Origin: Ruegeria arenilitoris
GTDB lineage: Bacteria > Pseudomonadota > Alphaproteobacteria > Rhodobacterales > Rhodobacteraceae
Direction of reading: 5' to 3'
Assembly: GCF_013030985.1 (NCBI RefSeq)
Contig: NZ_WPYP01000004.1
Location: 297,778-361,777 of the forward strand
Length of the DNA: 64,000 nucleotides
In this document: piece by piece, positions 16,137 to 25,377 of the stretch
Position numbering within the stretch: the stretch's first letter is position 1
How the letters are laid out: each line of letters starts with the position of its first letter
Translations under genes and position numbers: made by a program
Notes under the pieces: model-generated
The model's database searches: none
Told to the model about the DNA's origin: nothing
Seen by the model: the letters and a program-made list of their open reading frames with translations, nothing else

Positions 16137-17003
16137 TTACACGCCGCCCCTGCGCTCGCGCCAGGCCTGCCAGGGCAGATCCACGCGACCGGTGACCTTG
16201 GCTACGAACTCCATGTCCGGCGTGAACAGATCGGTCAGTTTCTTGCGCGTCTCGCCGGTGGGCGGCGCGACCCTGGTTTTCAGATGCTGCCTGTTCATGG
16301 ACAGGGCCTGTTTCAGCCCCGGCAGCCCCTTCACCGTCCGCACCGCCTCGCGCATCCCCAACGAGCGCATCATGTCTCCGCCCCGGCGCAGCGTGCGCTG
16401 CACCGTCGGGTTGCGGTAGGTGACGTTTTCATGGTGACGCTCGGACAGCGAGGCCGGGTTGTGATCGGGGGTGATCGCAAGGTGCCGGCAGATCTGGTCA
16501 TAGGTCCCTTTGGGATCATCCGAGATATCCTCGGAAAACAGCAGCAGCAGCGCGTTGCGGTCAAAACAGTCCAGCCAACGTTCCAGGTTGATCTTGTACT
16601 GGCTCTGCCGCGCATAGGCCGGGTTCTGCGCCAGCGCGTCCTCGAACGAGATCGAAGACGCGATATGCCCCTTGCGAATCTCGTGCAGGTGGTTGGAATA
16701 GGCGCGCTCGATCGGGTCGCGCAGGATGCAGATCAGCTTGAAATCCTTGTTGTAGTCGCGCGCCCGTTGCGGGGCATCCTGGCTGAAAAAATAGGTGGGT
16801 GAGCATTCGCCCTTGATGGTTCCGTCGGGGCCATCGGCAAAACAGCTTTCGTACCAGATATAGCCCCGGTCATAATTGGCGGTGAAAAAGTTCAGTTCCT
16901 TGGTGTCGCCCGTGGTCACGGCAGAATGGTCCGAGAGGACATGGTGCAACCATGTCGTCGCCGCTTTCTGCGCACCGATTCCGATGAATTCAACCTTGCT
17001 CAC
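16137..17003 (-). CDS. Sulfotransferase, heparan-sulfate/NodH-like domain
   Basis: A 288-residue sulfotransferase. GIGAQKAATTWLHHVL near the N-terminus is the 5'-PSB loop with the Lys typical of carbohydrate sulfotransferases. LRDPIERAYSNHLHEI near residue 98 is the 3'-phosphate-binding motif with Arg and Ser. Typical family length is 280-300. Only three bases separate it from the next sulfotransferase. The two share the fold but are distant from each other, so they probably sulfate different positions or sugars. Confidence 0.87.
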   Translation of the reverse strand: MSKVEFIGIGAQKAATTWLHHVLSDHSAVTTGDTKELNFFTANYDRGYIWYESCFADGPDGTIKGECSPTYFFSQDAPQRARDYNKDFKLICILRDPIERAYSNHLHEIRKGHIASSISFEDALAQNPAYARQSQYKINLERWLDCFDRNALLLLFSEDISDDPKGTYDQICRHLAITPDHNPASLSERHHENVTYRNPTVQRTLRRGGDMMRSLGMREAVRTVKGLPGLKQALSMNRQHLKTRVAPPTGETRKKLTDLFTPDMEFVAKVTGRVDLPWQAWRERRGGV

Positions 17004-17079
17004 TCCAATGAACCTTTCAAAACCCGCCGCGCTGGTAAATGGTGGCGGTTCAACTCAAATTACCCCTGACGTTCTGCCC

Positions 17080-17880
17080 TCATCTACGGCCAAAGCGGTT
17101 GGGCACGTCCTTGCGCAAAACAATGCTCAGCGCGTGCGGCAGGGTCCGCATATATCTTCCGATCAGATGCCGCGGCCCGGTTGCGACGCGGTGCAGCCAT
17201 TCCAGCCCCACCGTCTGCATCCAGTCGGGTGCGCGCGGGTAGTCACCGACAATATAGTGAAAGCACCCGCCACAGGTCACGATCCATGCACAATGATCCA
17301 GTTTCGGCGCGACCCGTTCGGAAAAAAACTGTTCCTTCGGCTTGCCCAGCCCGACCCACAGAATATCGGCGCCGCTGGCATTGATGTCGGCCACCACCTC
17401 GTCTTCTTCCGAGGCGTCGAAATACCCGTGCCGCCGCCCGGCCAGTTTCAGGTCGGGATACATCTCGGTCAGTTTCCGGGCGCAGTCTCGGTTGATCTCT
17501 TCGACGCCGCCCAGCAAATAGAAACTCAGCCCGTTTGCCGCTGCGGCTTTGGCGGCCGAGTGGATGAAATCGGTTGTCGCGGTCCGTTCGGGGATACCCA
17601 GATTCCCATAAGACAGCCGCGACGCCCAAACAACGATCTGACCATCGGCATGGGTGATATCGGCGGAATCCATGGTGCGGGCGAAATTCTCATCGCTGGC
17701 ATAAAGCGAGATCGCCTGCGCATTCGACGAGAAGACGGTCGTGGCGCGGTTCAGCTTGCCGCTCCGCCGCCGCTGCACGTCTTCAAGCATTACTTCCGTC
17801 AGTTCGTCGGCGCCTGCGATCGCAACTGGCATACCTCCGACGAAAGCATGCGGCAGACGCTTATCCAGGATCTTATTCAT
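17080..17880 (-). CDS. WecG/TagA/CpsF-family glycosyltransferase
   Basis: A 266-residue GT26 protein. Diagnostic parts are TVFSSNAQAISLYASD, THADGQIVVWASR (the ADGxxx catalytic region), YLLGG, ILWVGLGKPKEQFF and the basic C-terminus with GLEWLHRVATGPRHLIGRY. The family transfers N-acetylmannosaminuronic acid, N-acetylmannosamine or related sugars to a polyprenyl-diphosphate-linked acceptor at the membrane. It is the first gene of the six-gene leftward operon. The 279-base divergent region (17881-18159) to the Wzc-like gene probably holds promoters for both directions. Confidence 0.9.
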   Translation of the reverse strand: MNKILDKRLPHAFVGGMPVAIAGADELTEVMLEDVQRRRSGKLNRATTVFSSNAQAISLYASDENFARTMDSADITHADGQIVVWASRLSYGNLGIPERTATTDFIHSAAKAAAANGLSFYLLGGVEEINRDCARKLTEMYPDLKLAGRRHGYFDASEEDEVVADINASGADILWVGLGKPKEQFFSERVAPKLDHCAWIVTCGGCFHYIVGDYPRAPDWMQTVGLEWLHRVATGPRHLIGRYMRTLPHALSIVLRKDVPNRFGRR

Positions 17881-18162
17881 GTAAAAGCCAACTGGTCACA
17901 AAAAAACAAACACAAAAACAGGTTATCAGGCCCAACGATTCTTGCTAGGAAATTCAGCGATTTTGGACCGGATTGGTTCGAATATCGCGAGTATTTTCGC
18001 AATTTCAACCAAACTTGCTTACTTTTCGCCGCCAATTGTGGTTTGCTTGGCGCATTGTTGAGTATTTCTGGCCCGCGGCTGACAGCTGCTGACGCAATTT
18101 TTGTTGAGCACAGGCTGCCGGGCTTACGTGAACCATATCTGTGCCACACGTTGTTATGAGTG

Positions 18163-20388
18163 ATGACTGATCAGTACCGCCGAGGGCTAGAAGTAGAGTT
18201 ATCGGGCCTGGGATATGCCACTGCAGGCGACCCCGAACTCAGAATGCTGTCCAACGTTGCCTGGGCCATCCGAAGATCGATTCTGTGGATTCTGGCCATA
18301 GCCGTTGGTGGGGCGTTTCTGGCCTACCTGTTCACCTACACCGCGGACACGAAATACACCTCAAGCGCCAAGGTCATGATCGAGACCCGGGTGCAGACGG
18401 AAACGCAGTTCACGCCGCAGGTGTCCGGCCTGCCCCTGTCGCTGACGTCGCTGGAAAGCGAATTGCAGCTGCTGCGGTCCACCGACCTAATCGAGAGCGT
18501 GGTGGCACGGCTGGATCTGCAGAACGACCCCGAGTTTTCGGGCGAGGGGTCCGGCGTGAACCTGAACCCCATTGCCCTTGCGCGCGGGTTGAAAAACGCC
18601 GTGGTCGACGCGCTTTCGGGCGGCGATGACGGGGCCGAGGATGGAGAACGGTCCGAGGACGTCCTGCGCCAAGAGGCGGCCATCGAAAGCCTGCTGAGAT
18701 CCAGACGCATCGAACAGGTGGGCGACACCTCGGCCGTCTACGAAATTCGCGTCACCTCGGAATCCAAACGCAAGGCGGCCCGGATCGCCAACAGCCTGGC
18801 GTCCGAATACCTGTCGGTTCTGACCAGAATGAAACGCGACGCGCTGGGGCAGTCGCAGGACTGGCTGGCCATTCGCATCGGCCAGTTGCGCGAGGATCTG
18901 AACACGCTGAGCTCGAACCTCGAGACGCATTCGATCGAAATCCCCTATTCGCCCGATGAATACGCGACCATCAAGGCACAGCGGATCAAGGCAGAGCGGC
19001 GGTCTTCGCTGGCAAGTGAAAGCCTGGTTGAGCTGGAAGAACAGACAACGGCGATCAACCTGATGCGCGAACAGGGAAAAAATCAGGAAGCAGTGGATTA
19101 CGCGGCGCAGGTCGGTCTGCTTTCACGCAGCTCCAACGGCGACATCACCGATCAGGCTGCCATTGCCGCACTGGATGCAATCCAGACGGCCGCAGAGCGG
19201 AAAATAGACCAGTTGAATGCCCAGCTGGCCACGCTGAAACAAAGCATCGAGACGTTCAAGGAACAACAGGCCCGTCAGGTACAGCATGACTCGGTCACCA
19301 AGCGGATCGAAAACGAGATTCTGGTCACCGAAGCGATCTATCGGGATTTCGTGTCACAGCTGGGCCGCCGGGCGGAACAGGGCGACTATCTGGACGCTGG
19401 CGCCCATATTATCGAACGGGCACGCCCCTCGGTTGATCCGTCCGAGCCCAAGCGGTCGCAGACGGCCATCGGCGTCATGTTTGCGATTGTGTTCGGCGGC
19501 CTGATCTGGACCGTCCTTCACGAGATTTTTCAAAAACGCCTCCGGACGACGCAGGAATTCGAAAGCGCGACCGGGTCCAAACTGTCTGCGATCCTTCCGG
19601 AAATCAGGGATGAACCGCCCTTCGAGACCTTCTTTGCCCATGCGGGGAAACTGGCCCCTGAGCTGCGGCATTTCGGCCGAAAACTGCTGGCCAGCAGCGA
19701 TATCGGTCTGCGTGTTTCACCCAGTCAGAGTGACCCTGCCGTCGCACAGAATGACCCGTATATCTTGACCAACCCGGACAAAAAGACCGGTCAATCCGTT
19801 CCGCAGACCCATTGTGTGATCTTTTCCGGCGCCTCTGCACTGCCGGACGAAGGCAAATCCTCGGCGCTTTTGTTGTTGGCGGCTGTCTGCGCAAAAGCGG
19901 AATACCGGACATTGATCATCGACTGCGATACCGTCGCCTCTGCCTACCGCGTCTATTCCCGTATGACACCTGAAGCCCTGCAACACGCCGCAACCGACCC
20001 CGAGTTTCTTTTGAATTATGTGGTCGGAAGCCCGCAGGAGGGGCTTGATATCCTGCCGCTGATCCGCGGGCAGGGCGAAGAAGAGCAGACAAATGCCGGG
20101 GATTTCCTGTACTCGCCCGCTTTCCTCGATCTGCTGCATTCACTGTCGGACATGTATGATGTGATTCTTCTGGATACTCCGCCGCTCCTGTCGGCCGTCG
20201 AGTCCTCGTACCTGTCGCAAATAGCGCACCGCGTCCTGTTGTTCACCCGTTGGAACAGCACGCGCAAAAACGCGGTGTTCCAGGCGATACGCGAGCTGGA
20301 GAACGCTGACCTGCGCCCTTCGGCGCTGGTGGCGACGCGGGTCGATTTGAAAAAGGCCAAACTCTATGGCGACCCGAATTTCGGATGA
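18163..20388 (+). CDS. Wzc/ExoP-like polysaccharide co-polymerase with BY-kinase domain
   Basis: About 741 residues (GTG at 18160 or ATG at 18163). A Wzz-type chain-length domain with a first transmembrane helix (about residues 41-60), a long periplasmic coiled-coil region (about 200-430) and a second helix near 435-455 are followed by a cytosolic bacterial-tyrosine-kinase domain. Walker A reads ALPDEGKSSAL, Walker A' LIIDCDTV, and Walker B VILLDTPPLL. The usual PGEGK Gly is Asp here. The C-terminus is short and has a single Tyr, with no tyrosine cluster, so autophosphorylation control of the normal type may be absent. It sets polymer length together with the Wzy-like gene and the ExoF-like exporter. 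Confidence 0.88.
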   Translation: MTDQYRRGLEVELSGLGYATAGDPELRMLSNVAWAIRRSILWILAIAVGGAFLAYLFTYTADTKYTSSAKVMIETRVQTETQFTPQVSGLPLSLTSLESELQLLRSTDLIESVVARLDLQNDPEFSGEGSGVNLNPIALARGLKNAVVDALSGGDDGAEDGERSEDVLRQEAAIESLLRSRRIEQVGDTSAVYEIRVTSESKRKAARIANSLASEYLSVLTRMKRDALGQSQDWLAIRIGQLREDLNTLSSNLETHSIEIPYSPDEYATIKAQRIKAERRSSLASESLVELEEQTTAINLMREQGKNQEAVDYAAQVGLLSRSSNGDITDQAAIAALDAIQTAAERKIDQLNAQLATLKQSIETFKEQQARQVQHDSVTKRIENEILVTEAIYRDFVSQLGRRAEQGDYLDAGAHIIERARPSVDPSEPKRSQTAIGVMFAIVFGGLIWTVLHEIFQKRLRTTQEFESATGSKLSAILPEIRDEPPFETFFAHAGKLAPELRHFGRKLLASSDIGLRVSPSQSDPAVAQNDPYILTNPDKKTGQSVPQTHCVIFSGASALPDEGKSSALLLLAAVCAKAEYRTLIIDCDTVASAYRVYSRMTPEALQHAATDPEFLLNYVVGSPQEGLDILPLIRGQGEEEQTNAGDFLYSPAFLDLLHSLSDMYDVILLDTPPLLSAVESSYLSQIAHRVLLFTRWNSTRKNAVFQAIRELENADLRPSALVATRVDLKKAKLYGDPNFG

Positions 20389-20566
20389 GACACAGTTTGC
20401 ACCATCCCGGGACTTCCCCTCAGCACGCAAGAGAAGGGGTCCGGACTTTGTTTCCCATTCACCAAGGACTGTCAGGAATAATGCACGATCAGAACCGAAA
20501 ACCGCTTAACCTTGCCGGGCTATGCGATGATTCCCGCAACCAAAACGCACCGAGTGGGTGACCGTT

Positions 20567-21955
20567 ATGCGAGTCTTGGCAAGTGAAGTAGATTTCAACA
20601 CGTACGACGTTATCGTCGCCGGTTCCGGCCTGGCGTCTTATGCGATGGCCAAACGCCTTGGCGTACACGGCAAAAGCGCGATTATGCTTGAAACCGGAGA
20701 AGCCCAATACAACGACGACATTCAATCCGACTTTGCCCAGATTTACGGTCGCGGGCATCTGGACGGATCGCACTGGCCGCTGCATTGGGTGCGCGCCATG
20801 GGCGGAACATCTGCCGTCTGGGCCGGGTATTGCAGCCCACTGATCGACCGCAACTTTCGACAATGGCCAATCACGCGCAGCGATCTGGACCCCTATTACA
20901 AAATCGCCGCGGGATATCTGGGCAGGCCCGATCCCTTCCTGACCTATTCATCGGCTTTTGAGCCGGGATTCGTTTACCGGCCCATTTCCACCGAAGACCC
21001 GTTGCGTCTGATCCGGGAACCCCAGCTCTACGATCAACTGCCTGCCACCGATCTGGCGCTTGGCGCCACGCTCAGCCACCTGCACCCAAGGGAAGACCGG
21101 CAGGGGATCGAGGCGATCTCGATCTACACGCTGGACGGTGGCACCAGACGGATTGACCTGCGGCCCGGGCAGGTGGTTGTGCTTGCAGCCGGGGCCATGG
21201 GCAACGCACAGATCCTGCTCAGCTCGCAATCCGAAACCGGGCCTGCGGTCGGCAACGAGAACGATCAGGTCGGTCGCTATCTGATGGAGCATCCGCATTT
21301 CCCCGATTGCGCCAAGCTGATCGGCAACGGGGCCTTTCAGTTTCCCACCGTTCCCGAGGGCTTCGGCGAACTGACCGCCCTGCTGGAACCGGACCAGGAT
21401 CTGTACCGGCAGATCGGCGAGCTTGAGGTCTCTGTCGCCCTGTACCCCGGAAAGTTCATTTCAGAAGATCCCGTCGAAACGATGTTTGCCAGTAAATGGG
21501 GCGACGGTGCCGTGGCCTATGGCATCATCGTCCGGGCGGAAATGGATGCCGAGCCTGAAAACAGGGTCACTGTCAGAGAGGGCACCGACCCGGCCGGGCT
21601 CAGAAAGCTGCGCACCGATTTCCACATCGGCGCCCGCAGTTTCAGGGCGGTCGATACCTTTCTTGAGACGTTGGGCGAACGGCTGATCGCCGCGGATACC
21701 GGGCGGCTGCGGATGTCCAACGAAGAAATCATGTTCGGCGTCACCGGGGGCGGTCACACCCTGGGCACAACGCGGATGGGGGCCAACCCGAAGACAAGCG
21801 TCGTCGATGCCGATTGCCGCGTGCACAGGTATCAGAACCTGTTTGTTGCGGGCTCATCAGTGTTCGCATCCGGCGGTCATGCCAATCCTACGCTCACCAT
21901 CATGGCGCTTGCGGCGCGGCTGGGCGACAAACTGGGGGTGATAAATGAAGTTTGA
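20567..21955 (+). CDS. GMC-family FAD-dependent oxidoreductase (first copy)
   Basis: A protein of about 462 residues. The N-terminal FAD motif is VIVAGSGLASYAMAKRL, with MGGTSAVWAGYCSPL at about residue 85 (GMC substrate-side loop). The C-terminal GMC_oxred_C domain has GGGHTLGTTRMG and GGHANPTLTIMAL, which carry the His-Asn catalytic pair. GMC enzymes oxidise sugar or alcohol hydroxyls. No signal peptide is visible on this protein. Its stop overlaps, by 11 bases, the start of a small Tat-signal protein, so export as a folded complex through Tat is plausible. Start: ATG 20567 or GTG 20558; no strong ribosome-binding site decides this. A second such pair lies at 37.8-39.7 kb. Confidence 0.85.
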   Translation: MRVLASEVDFNTYDVIVAGSGLASYAMAKRLGVHGKSAIMLETGEAQYNDDIQSDFAQIYGRGHLDGSHWPLHWVRAMGGTSAVWAGYCSPLIDRNFRQWPITRSDLDPYYKIAAGYLGRPDPFLTYSSAFEPGFVYRPISTEDPLRLIREPQLYDQLPATDLALGATLSHLHPREDRQGIEAISIYTLDGGTRRIDLRPGQVVVLAAGAMGNAQILLSSQSETGPAVGNENDQVGRYLMEHPHFPDCAKLIGNGAFQFPTVPEGFGELTALLEPDQDLYRQIGELEVSVALYPGKFISEDPVETMFASKWGDGAVAYGIIVRAEMDAEPENRVTVREGTDPAGLRKLRTDFHIGARSFRAVDTFLETLGERLIAADTGRLRMSNEEIMFGVTGGGHTLGTTRMGANPKTSVVDADCRVHRYQNLFVAGSSVFASGGHANPTLTIMALAARLGDKLGVINEV

Positions 21956-22187
21956 CGTAACCCGCAGAAACCTCATGTTCGGCGCAGGCGGTTTCGCCGC
22001 TGGCAGCGCCATCACCGGCGTTGTCGGCTTCAAGTTTCGCGACCAGGTCCGGCAGCTTCTTGGGGTGTCGCGCCCCAACATCGATCAGCTGGGTCTGGCG
22101 ACCGGGATAGACGACGAATGGCTTCTGACCCCGGAAGACCGGGAAGAACTTGGCCGTCATCTGGCCGAAAACACGGTCTCTGAATAA
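21945..22187 (+). CDS. Small Tat-signal protein paired with GMC oxidoreductase (first pair)
   Basis: An 80-residue protein. The N-terminus TRRNLMFGAGGFAAGSA is a twin-arginine signal, followed by about 50 residues with no recognised domain. It overlaps the GMC gene by 11 bases. In FAD-dependent glucose, gluconate and fructose dehydrogenases a small Tat-bearing subunit carries the catalytic subunit across the membrane; this protein could serve that role. It is shorter than known gamma subunits (about 150-170 residues) and not recognisably homologous by eye. Function inferred from gene fusion-like overlap only. Confidence 0.65.
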   Translation: MKFDVTRRNLMFGAGGFAAGSAITGVVGFKFRDQVRQLLGVSRPNIDQLGLATGIDDEWLLTPEDREELGRHLAENTVSE

Positions 22188-22210
22188 GCCCCGTCTTTGC
22201 TCCAAGGTCC

Positions 22211-22609
22211 CTATTTCGGGGTGTCACCGGCATCCAGAATACGGCGTGAGAACAGGAAGTTGATGATCATCCCGGCCAGCGTCGACGGCACCAGAGCAAC
22301 CACCGGATAAGCGCCTGCGATCTCGTTCAGCCGGATCAGGGCAACAAAGACGGCGTAGTTCACCGCCAGCCCAAAGCTCATCGCCAGCACGTAACTGATG
22401 AACTCCTTCACGGTGGGCGGCGCCTGGGTGGCAAATGTAAAGGTTCTGTTCAGATACCAAGTCGTGGTCACCGCACCAAGAAAGGACAGGATACGCGCGA
22501 CCTCGGGTGCCCAGTGAAGCCCCTCGATCGCAACCATCAGCAGCACCGCATCGACCACAAAGGCAATGGCGCCCACGATGGCGAATTTCAGGAACTGAGA
22601 AGAGGGCAT
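22211..22609 (-). CDS. gtrA: GtrA-family membrane protein
   Basis: A 132-residue protein with four transmembrane helices typical of GtrA: FAIVGAIAFVVDAVLLM, FLGAVTTTWYLNRTFTF (the conserved WxxNRxxTF), FGLAVNYAVFVALI, and VPSTLAGMIINFLFSRR. GtrA proteins are thought to flip or help transfer polyprenyl-phosphate sugars made by a GtrB-type transferase. It lies 23 bases from the Tat protein gene on the opposite strand. The adjacent divergent GT2 gene is the matching GtrB-like enzyme. Confidence 0.88.
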   Translation of the reverse strand: MPSSQFLKFAIVGAIAFVVDAVLLMVAIEGLHWAPEVARILSFLGAVTTTWYLNRTFTFATQAPPTVKEFISYVLAMSFGLAVNYAVFVALIRLNEIAGAYPVVALVPSTLAGMIINFLFSRRILDAGDTPK

Positions 22610-22793
22610 CTTTAGAACACCACCACTGCAATCAACTTTCCCAAAGTGCCTTTAACCCTGCGCCTGAACCACCCGTCCGCAGGCTAGTGCTTTGTCGGGT
22701 TTATCAATTTTCCTTTTGGCACATGCGTATTTCTGGTACTTCTGAACCTATTCTGTGAATCCAAGTTATTTTAGATTTTGGAGGAAAGAAACT

Positions 22794-23780
22794 GTGTTGA
22801 AGGAAAACGAGGCTTCGGATCTGCAGGGTGTCGCCCCGCAAGTTCAAGCTTCAGGTACCGAGTGTCGGGTTGCAGTTGTTTTACCCTGTTACAACGAAGA
22901 AGCTGCAATTGGTTTGACGATTTCTGAATTCAGGGCGGCCCTGCCGGATGCCGCCATCTATGTTTTTGACAACAACTCCACCGATGCCACCATCGAAGTC
23001 GCCCGGGCTGCCGGCGCCATCGTCCGGACCGAGGCCAATCAGGGCAAGGGCAATGTGGTGCGGCGGATGTTTGCGGATGTCGAGGCGGATATCTACGTGA
23101 TGGCGGATGGCGATGCCACCTATGACGCCAGCACCGTCGCCGAGATGATCGATCATCTGCGCCGCAACAATCTGGATATGCTGAACGGCGCGCGCCAACA
23201 CTCGGACGAGGCCGCCTATCGCCCGGGACACAAATTCGGAAACCGGCTGCTGACCTCGATGGTGCGGGTGTTCTTTGGCAAGAACCTTGACGATATGCTG
23301 TCAGGCTACCGGATTTTCAGCCGCCGCTTTGTCAAAAGCTTTCCCAGCATGTCCAGCGGGTTTGAGATTGAAACCGAGCTGACCGTCCATGCACTGCAAT
23401 TGCGGCTGCCGATTGACGAGGTTCCGGTCAACTATCGCGCCAGACCCGAAAACTCGGTGTCGAAACTGTCGACCTATGGCGACGGCCTCAGGATTCTGAG
23501 GATGATCAGCTTTCTGGTGAAAGAAGAGAACCCGATGCTGTTCTTCCTGTCACTGGCCGGAGTGATTTTCGTGCCGTCTTTTCTGGTGTTCCTGTCAGTG
23601 CTGCTGGAGTTCGTCGAAACCAGTCAGGTGGCGCGGTTCCCGTCGCTGTTTGCATCCTTGACCGGGTTTGTTCTGGCCATTGTCTGCGTGGCCTGCGCCC
23701 TGATCCTGGATACCGTGTCACGCGGACGGCGCGAGGCGCGGCGTCTCAGCTATCTGCAATACCCTGCCCCTGCGCCCTAG
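22794..23780 (+). CDS. GtrB/DPM1-like polyprenyl-phosphate glycosyltransferase
   Basis: About 328 residues. The GT2 domain is of the dolichyl-phosphate mannose synthase type: VVLPCYNEEAAIG, YVFDNNSTDAT, NQGKGNVVRRMF, VMADGDATYD (DxD) and GYRIFSRRFVKSFP with FEIETELTVHAL. Two C-terminal hydrophobic segments (near 265-285 and 295-320) anchor it. It should charge a polyprenyl phosphate with one sugar. GTG at 22794 is chosen because GGAGGAAAG sits at the right distance; ORF extension upstream to 22755 would contain that site. Its 3' end overlaps the opposing polytopic membrane gene by 35 bases. Confidence 0.85.
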   Translation: MLKENEASDLQGVAPQVQASGTECRVAVVLPCYNEEAAIGLTISEFRAALPDAAIYVFDNNSTDATIEVARAAGAIVRTEANQGKGNVVRRMFADVEADIYVMADGDATYDASTVAEMIDHLRRNNLDMLNGARQHSDEAAYRPGHKFGNRLLTSMVRVFFGKNLDDMLSGYRIFSRRFVKSFPSMSSGFEIETELTVHALQLRLPIDEVPVNYRARPENSVSKLSTYGDGLRILRMISFLVKEENPMLFFLSLAGVIFVPSFLVFLSVLLEFVETSQVARFPSLFASLTGFVLAIVCVACALILDTVSRGRREARRLSYLQYPAPAP

Positions 23781-25254
23781 GCGCGGGCTTCTTGGACGTT
23801 TGGAAGACAAGCAGGGTTGCCAGAAACGGCAGCAACCAGATGACCCGTGCCTGATAGCGGTGATGCGGGTCCGACAACACACCGCAGATCACCGCATTCA
23901 TCAGCAAGGTTGCAAGGATCAGCACACCCAAGGCCAGCGCCGCATTCGTCACCGACCGGCCGCCATAGATATATGCCACCGTCAGCAGGCTGAAAGCGGC
24001 GACCGCATAGACAAAGGTGGACATGAAGGCGAAAGGATAACGGCCTTCGACCGCCATCGAGGCGCCGTACCTGCCCAGATCAGAGCCGCTCATGTAATTT
24101 GGGGCGCTTTCGGCAAAGACCCGTTTGGCGGTGTCGAATTCATACAGCCCGAACATGCCCAACTGTCTTGCGGTATTTCGCAGTGATGCTTTCAGCTGCA
24201 TCATCGGATTGGCCTTTGCGGCGGTCAGAAAGACCGAGAAATCCTCGTCACTCAGCCTCTGCTTGGTGTCTTCATCAGCGGATTGGTAAAAACCGTGCGG
24301 TTCCCAGAGGAAGAACTGCGAGCCCCGGTTTTCCAGAGGTGCGGCATTACAGATGGCAAAGTCGTGGCCGTAGCAGTCGTTTTCGACCATCTCGGCCACC
24401 GGGCCATCCTCGATCCCGCGCGCGGTCAGGAAGGGCAGGCTCTGCGGCCAGCTGCCGAACACCGCGTGGGACACGAAGGCAAAGGCAAAGACCGCCGACA
24501 CGCCGGTCACGAAGGCAAGACAGGACAGAAGCCAGCCGGATATCAGGGGCCGGACACGCGGCCACAGCCACAGGATCACCAGCAGCGCCAGCAAACCGAA
24601 GGTCAGCAATATGTGGCTGCTGTGGATGGCGACAGACGCGGCGAGAACGACCCAGCAGAAGACCTGTTGGGCGGCGGTCAGGCGGCGTCTGGCAAAGCAC
24701 AGCAGAAACAGGCACAGCGGTACCGTAGCCGCAAACACATCCGGCATGGCATAGGCCGAGAAATAGGGCAGAGGTGTCACCACAGCGCAGATCGCGCCGG
24801 TGACAAGATAGGGTCTTGTGGCGTTGCCCGGACAAATCTGGCGCACCACCAGCCAGACCACATAGGCAACGACAAGCGATTGAAACAGCGCCAGAAGGAA
24901 GGCTTCGGATTGCAGGAACACGAACACCAAGGCCCCGTAATAGGGGGACCGTGACATCGGAATGGCGCGTTTGCCTTTCCCGGACTGATCTGTCGTTGCT
25001 GCACTCGCGTCTTCGGTCGGGGCGGCGTCCTGAACCGGTGCCTCGGCTGCGCCCAGTTTTCCAACTGCAACCTGCACAACAGCCTTGCCCGCATTGTTGT
25101 AGCCGCGCGAGTCGAAAAAGATGAACGGATACCCGTTTATTACTGCGGGCACCGTTTGCAACACCGCAAAGCAAAGCACCAGCAGACAGGCTTTGAGGGT
25201 GCTGAGATGTGCACCTTCCGAAGGGAGCGCCGCTTTTGCCTTGAGATATGCCAT
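23746..25254 (-). CDS. Polytopic membrane protein, possibly GtrC-like glycosyltransferase
   Basis: A 502-residue membrane protein with roughly ten hydrophobic segments and two larger hydrophilic loops. One lies after the first helix (residues of about 45-95), and a second near 280-370 contains NDCYGHDFAICN and LWEPHGFYQ. I do not recognise a firm family, but topology, length and its location beside GtrA- and GtrB-like genes fit the third component of Gtr modules: a membrane glycosyltransferase that uses the polyprenyl-linked sugar to decorate a polysaccharide or lipid on the periplasmic face. Gtr-C proteins are poorly conserved, so the call is by context. Confidence 0.6.
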   Translation of the reverse strand: MAYLKAKAALPSEGAHLSTLKACLLVLCFAVLQTVPAVINGYPFIFFDSRGYNNAGKAVVQVAVGKLGAAEAPVQDAAPTEDASAATTDQSGKGKRAIPMSRSPYYGALVFVFLQSEAFLLALFQSLVVAYVVWLVVRQICPGNATRPYLVTGAICAVVTPLPYFSAYAMPDVFAATVPLCLFLLCFARRRLTAAQQVFCWVVLAASVAIHSSHILLTFGLLALLVILWLWPRVRPLISGWLLSCLAFVTGVSAVFAFAFVSHAVFGSWPQSLPFLTARGIEDGPVAEMVENDCYGHDFAICNAAPLENRGSQFFLWEPHGFYQSADEDTKQRLSDEDFSVFLTAAKANPMMQLKASLRNTARQLGMFGLYEFDTAKRVFAESAPNYMSGSDLGRYGASMAVEGRYPFAFMSTFVYAVAAFSLLTVAYIYGGRSVTNAALALGVLILATLLMNAVICGVLSDPHHRYQARVIWLLPFLATLLVFQTSKKPAPRAQGQGIADS

Positions 25255-25377
25255 ATCAATGTCTTTGCGTTTGAAATCCTGATGCCGATCCTGCTGTATC
25301 GTCTGCGCGCGGGTTTTCCGGCCAATGACAGAGAGCCTCGCGCATTATGGGTTCTATCGGTCCTGTTTTATGGGGGG

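Noticed and set aside
16876..18159. 427-residue plus-strand frame
   Set aside because: Antisense to the WecG-like gene and the intergenic region; no ribosome-binding site or domain.
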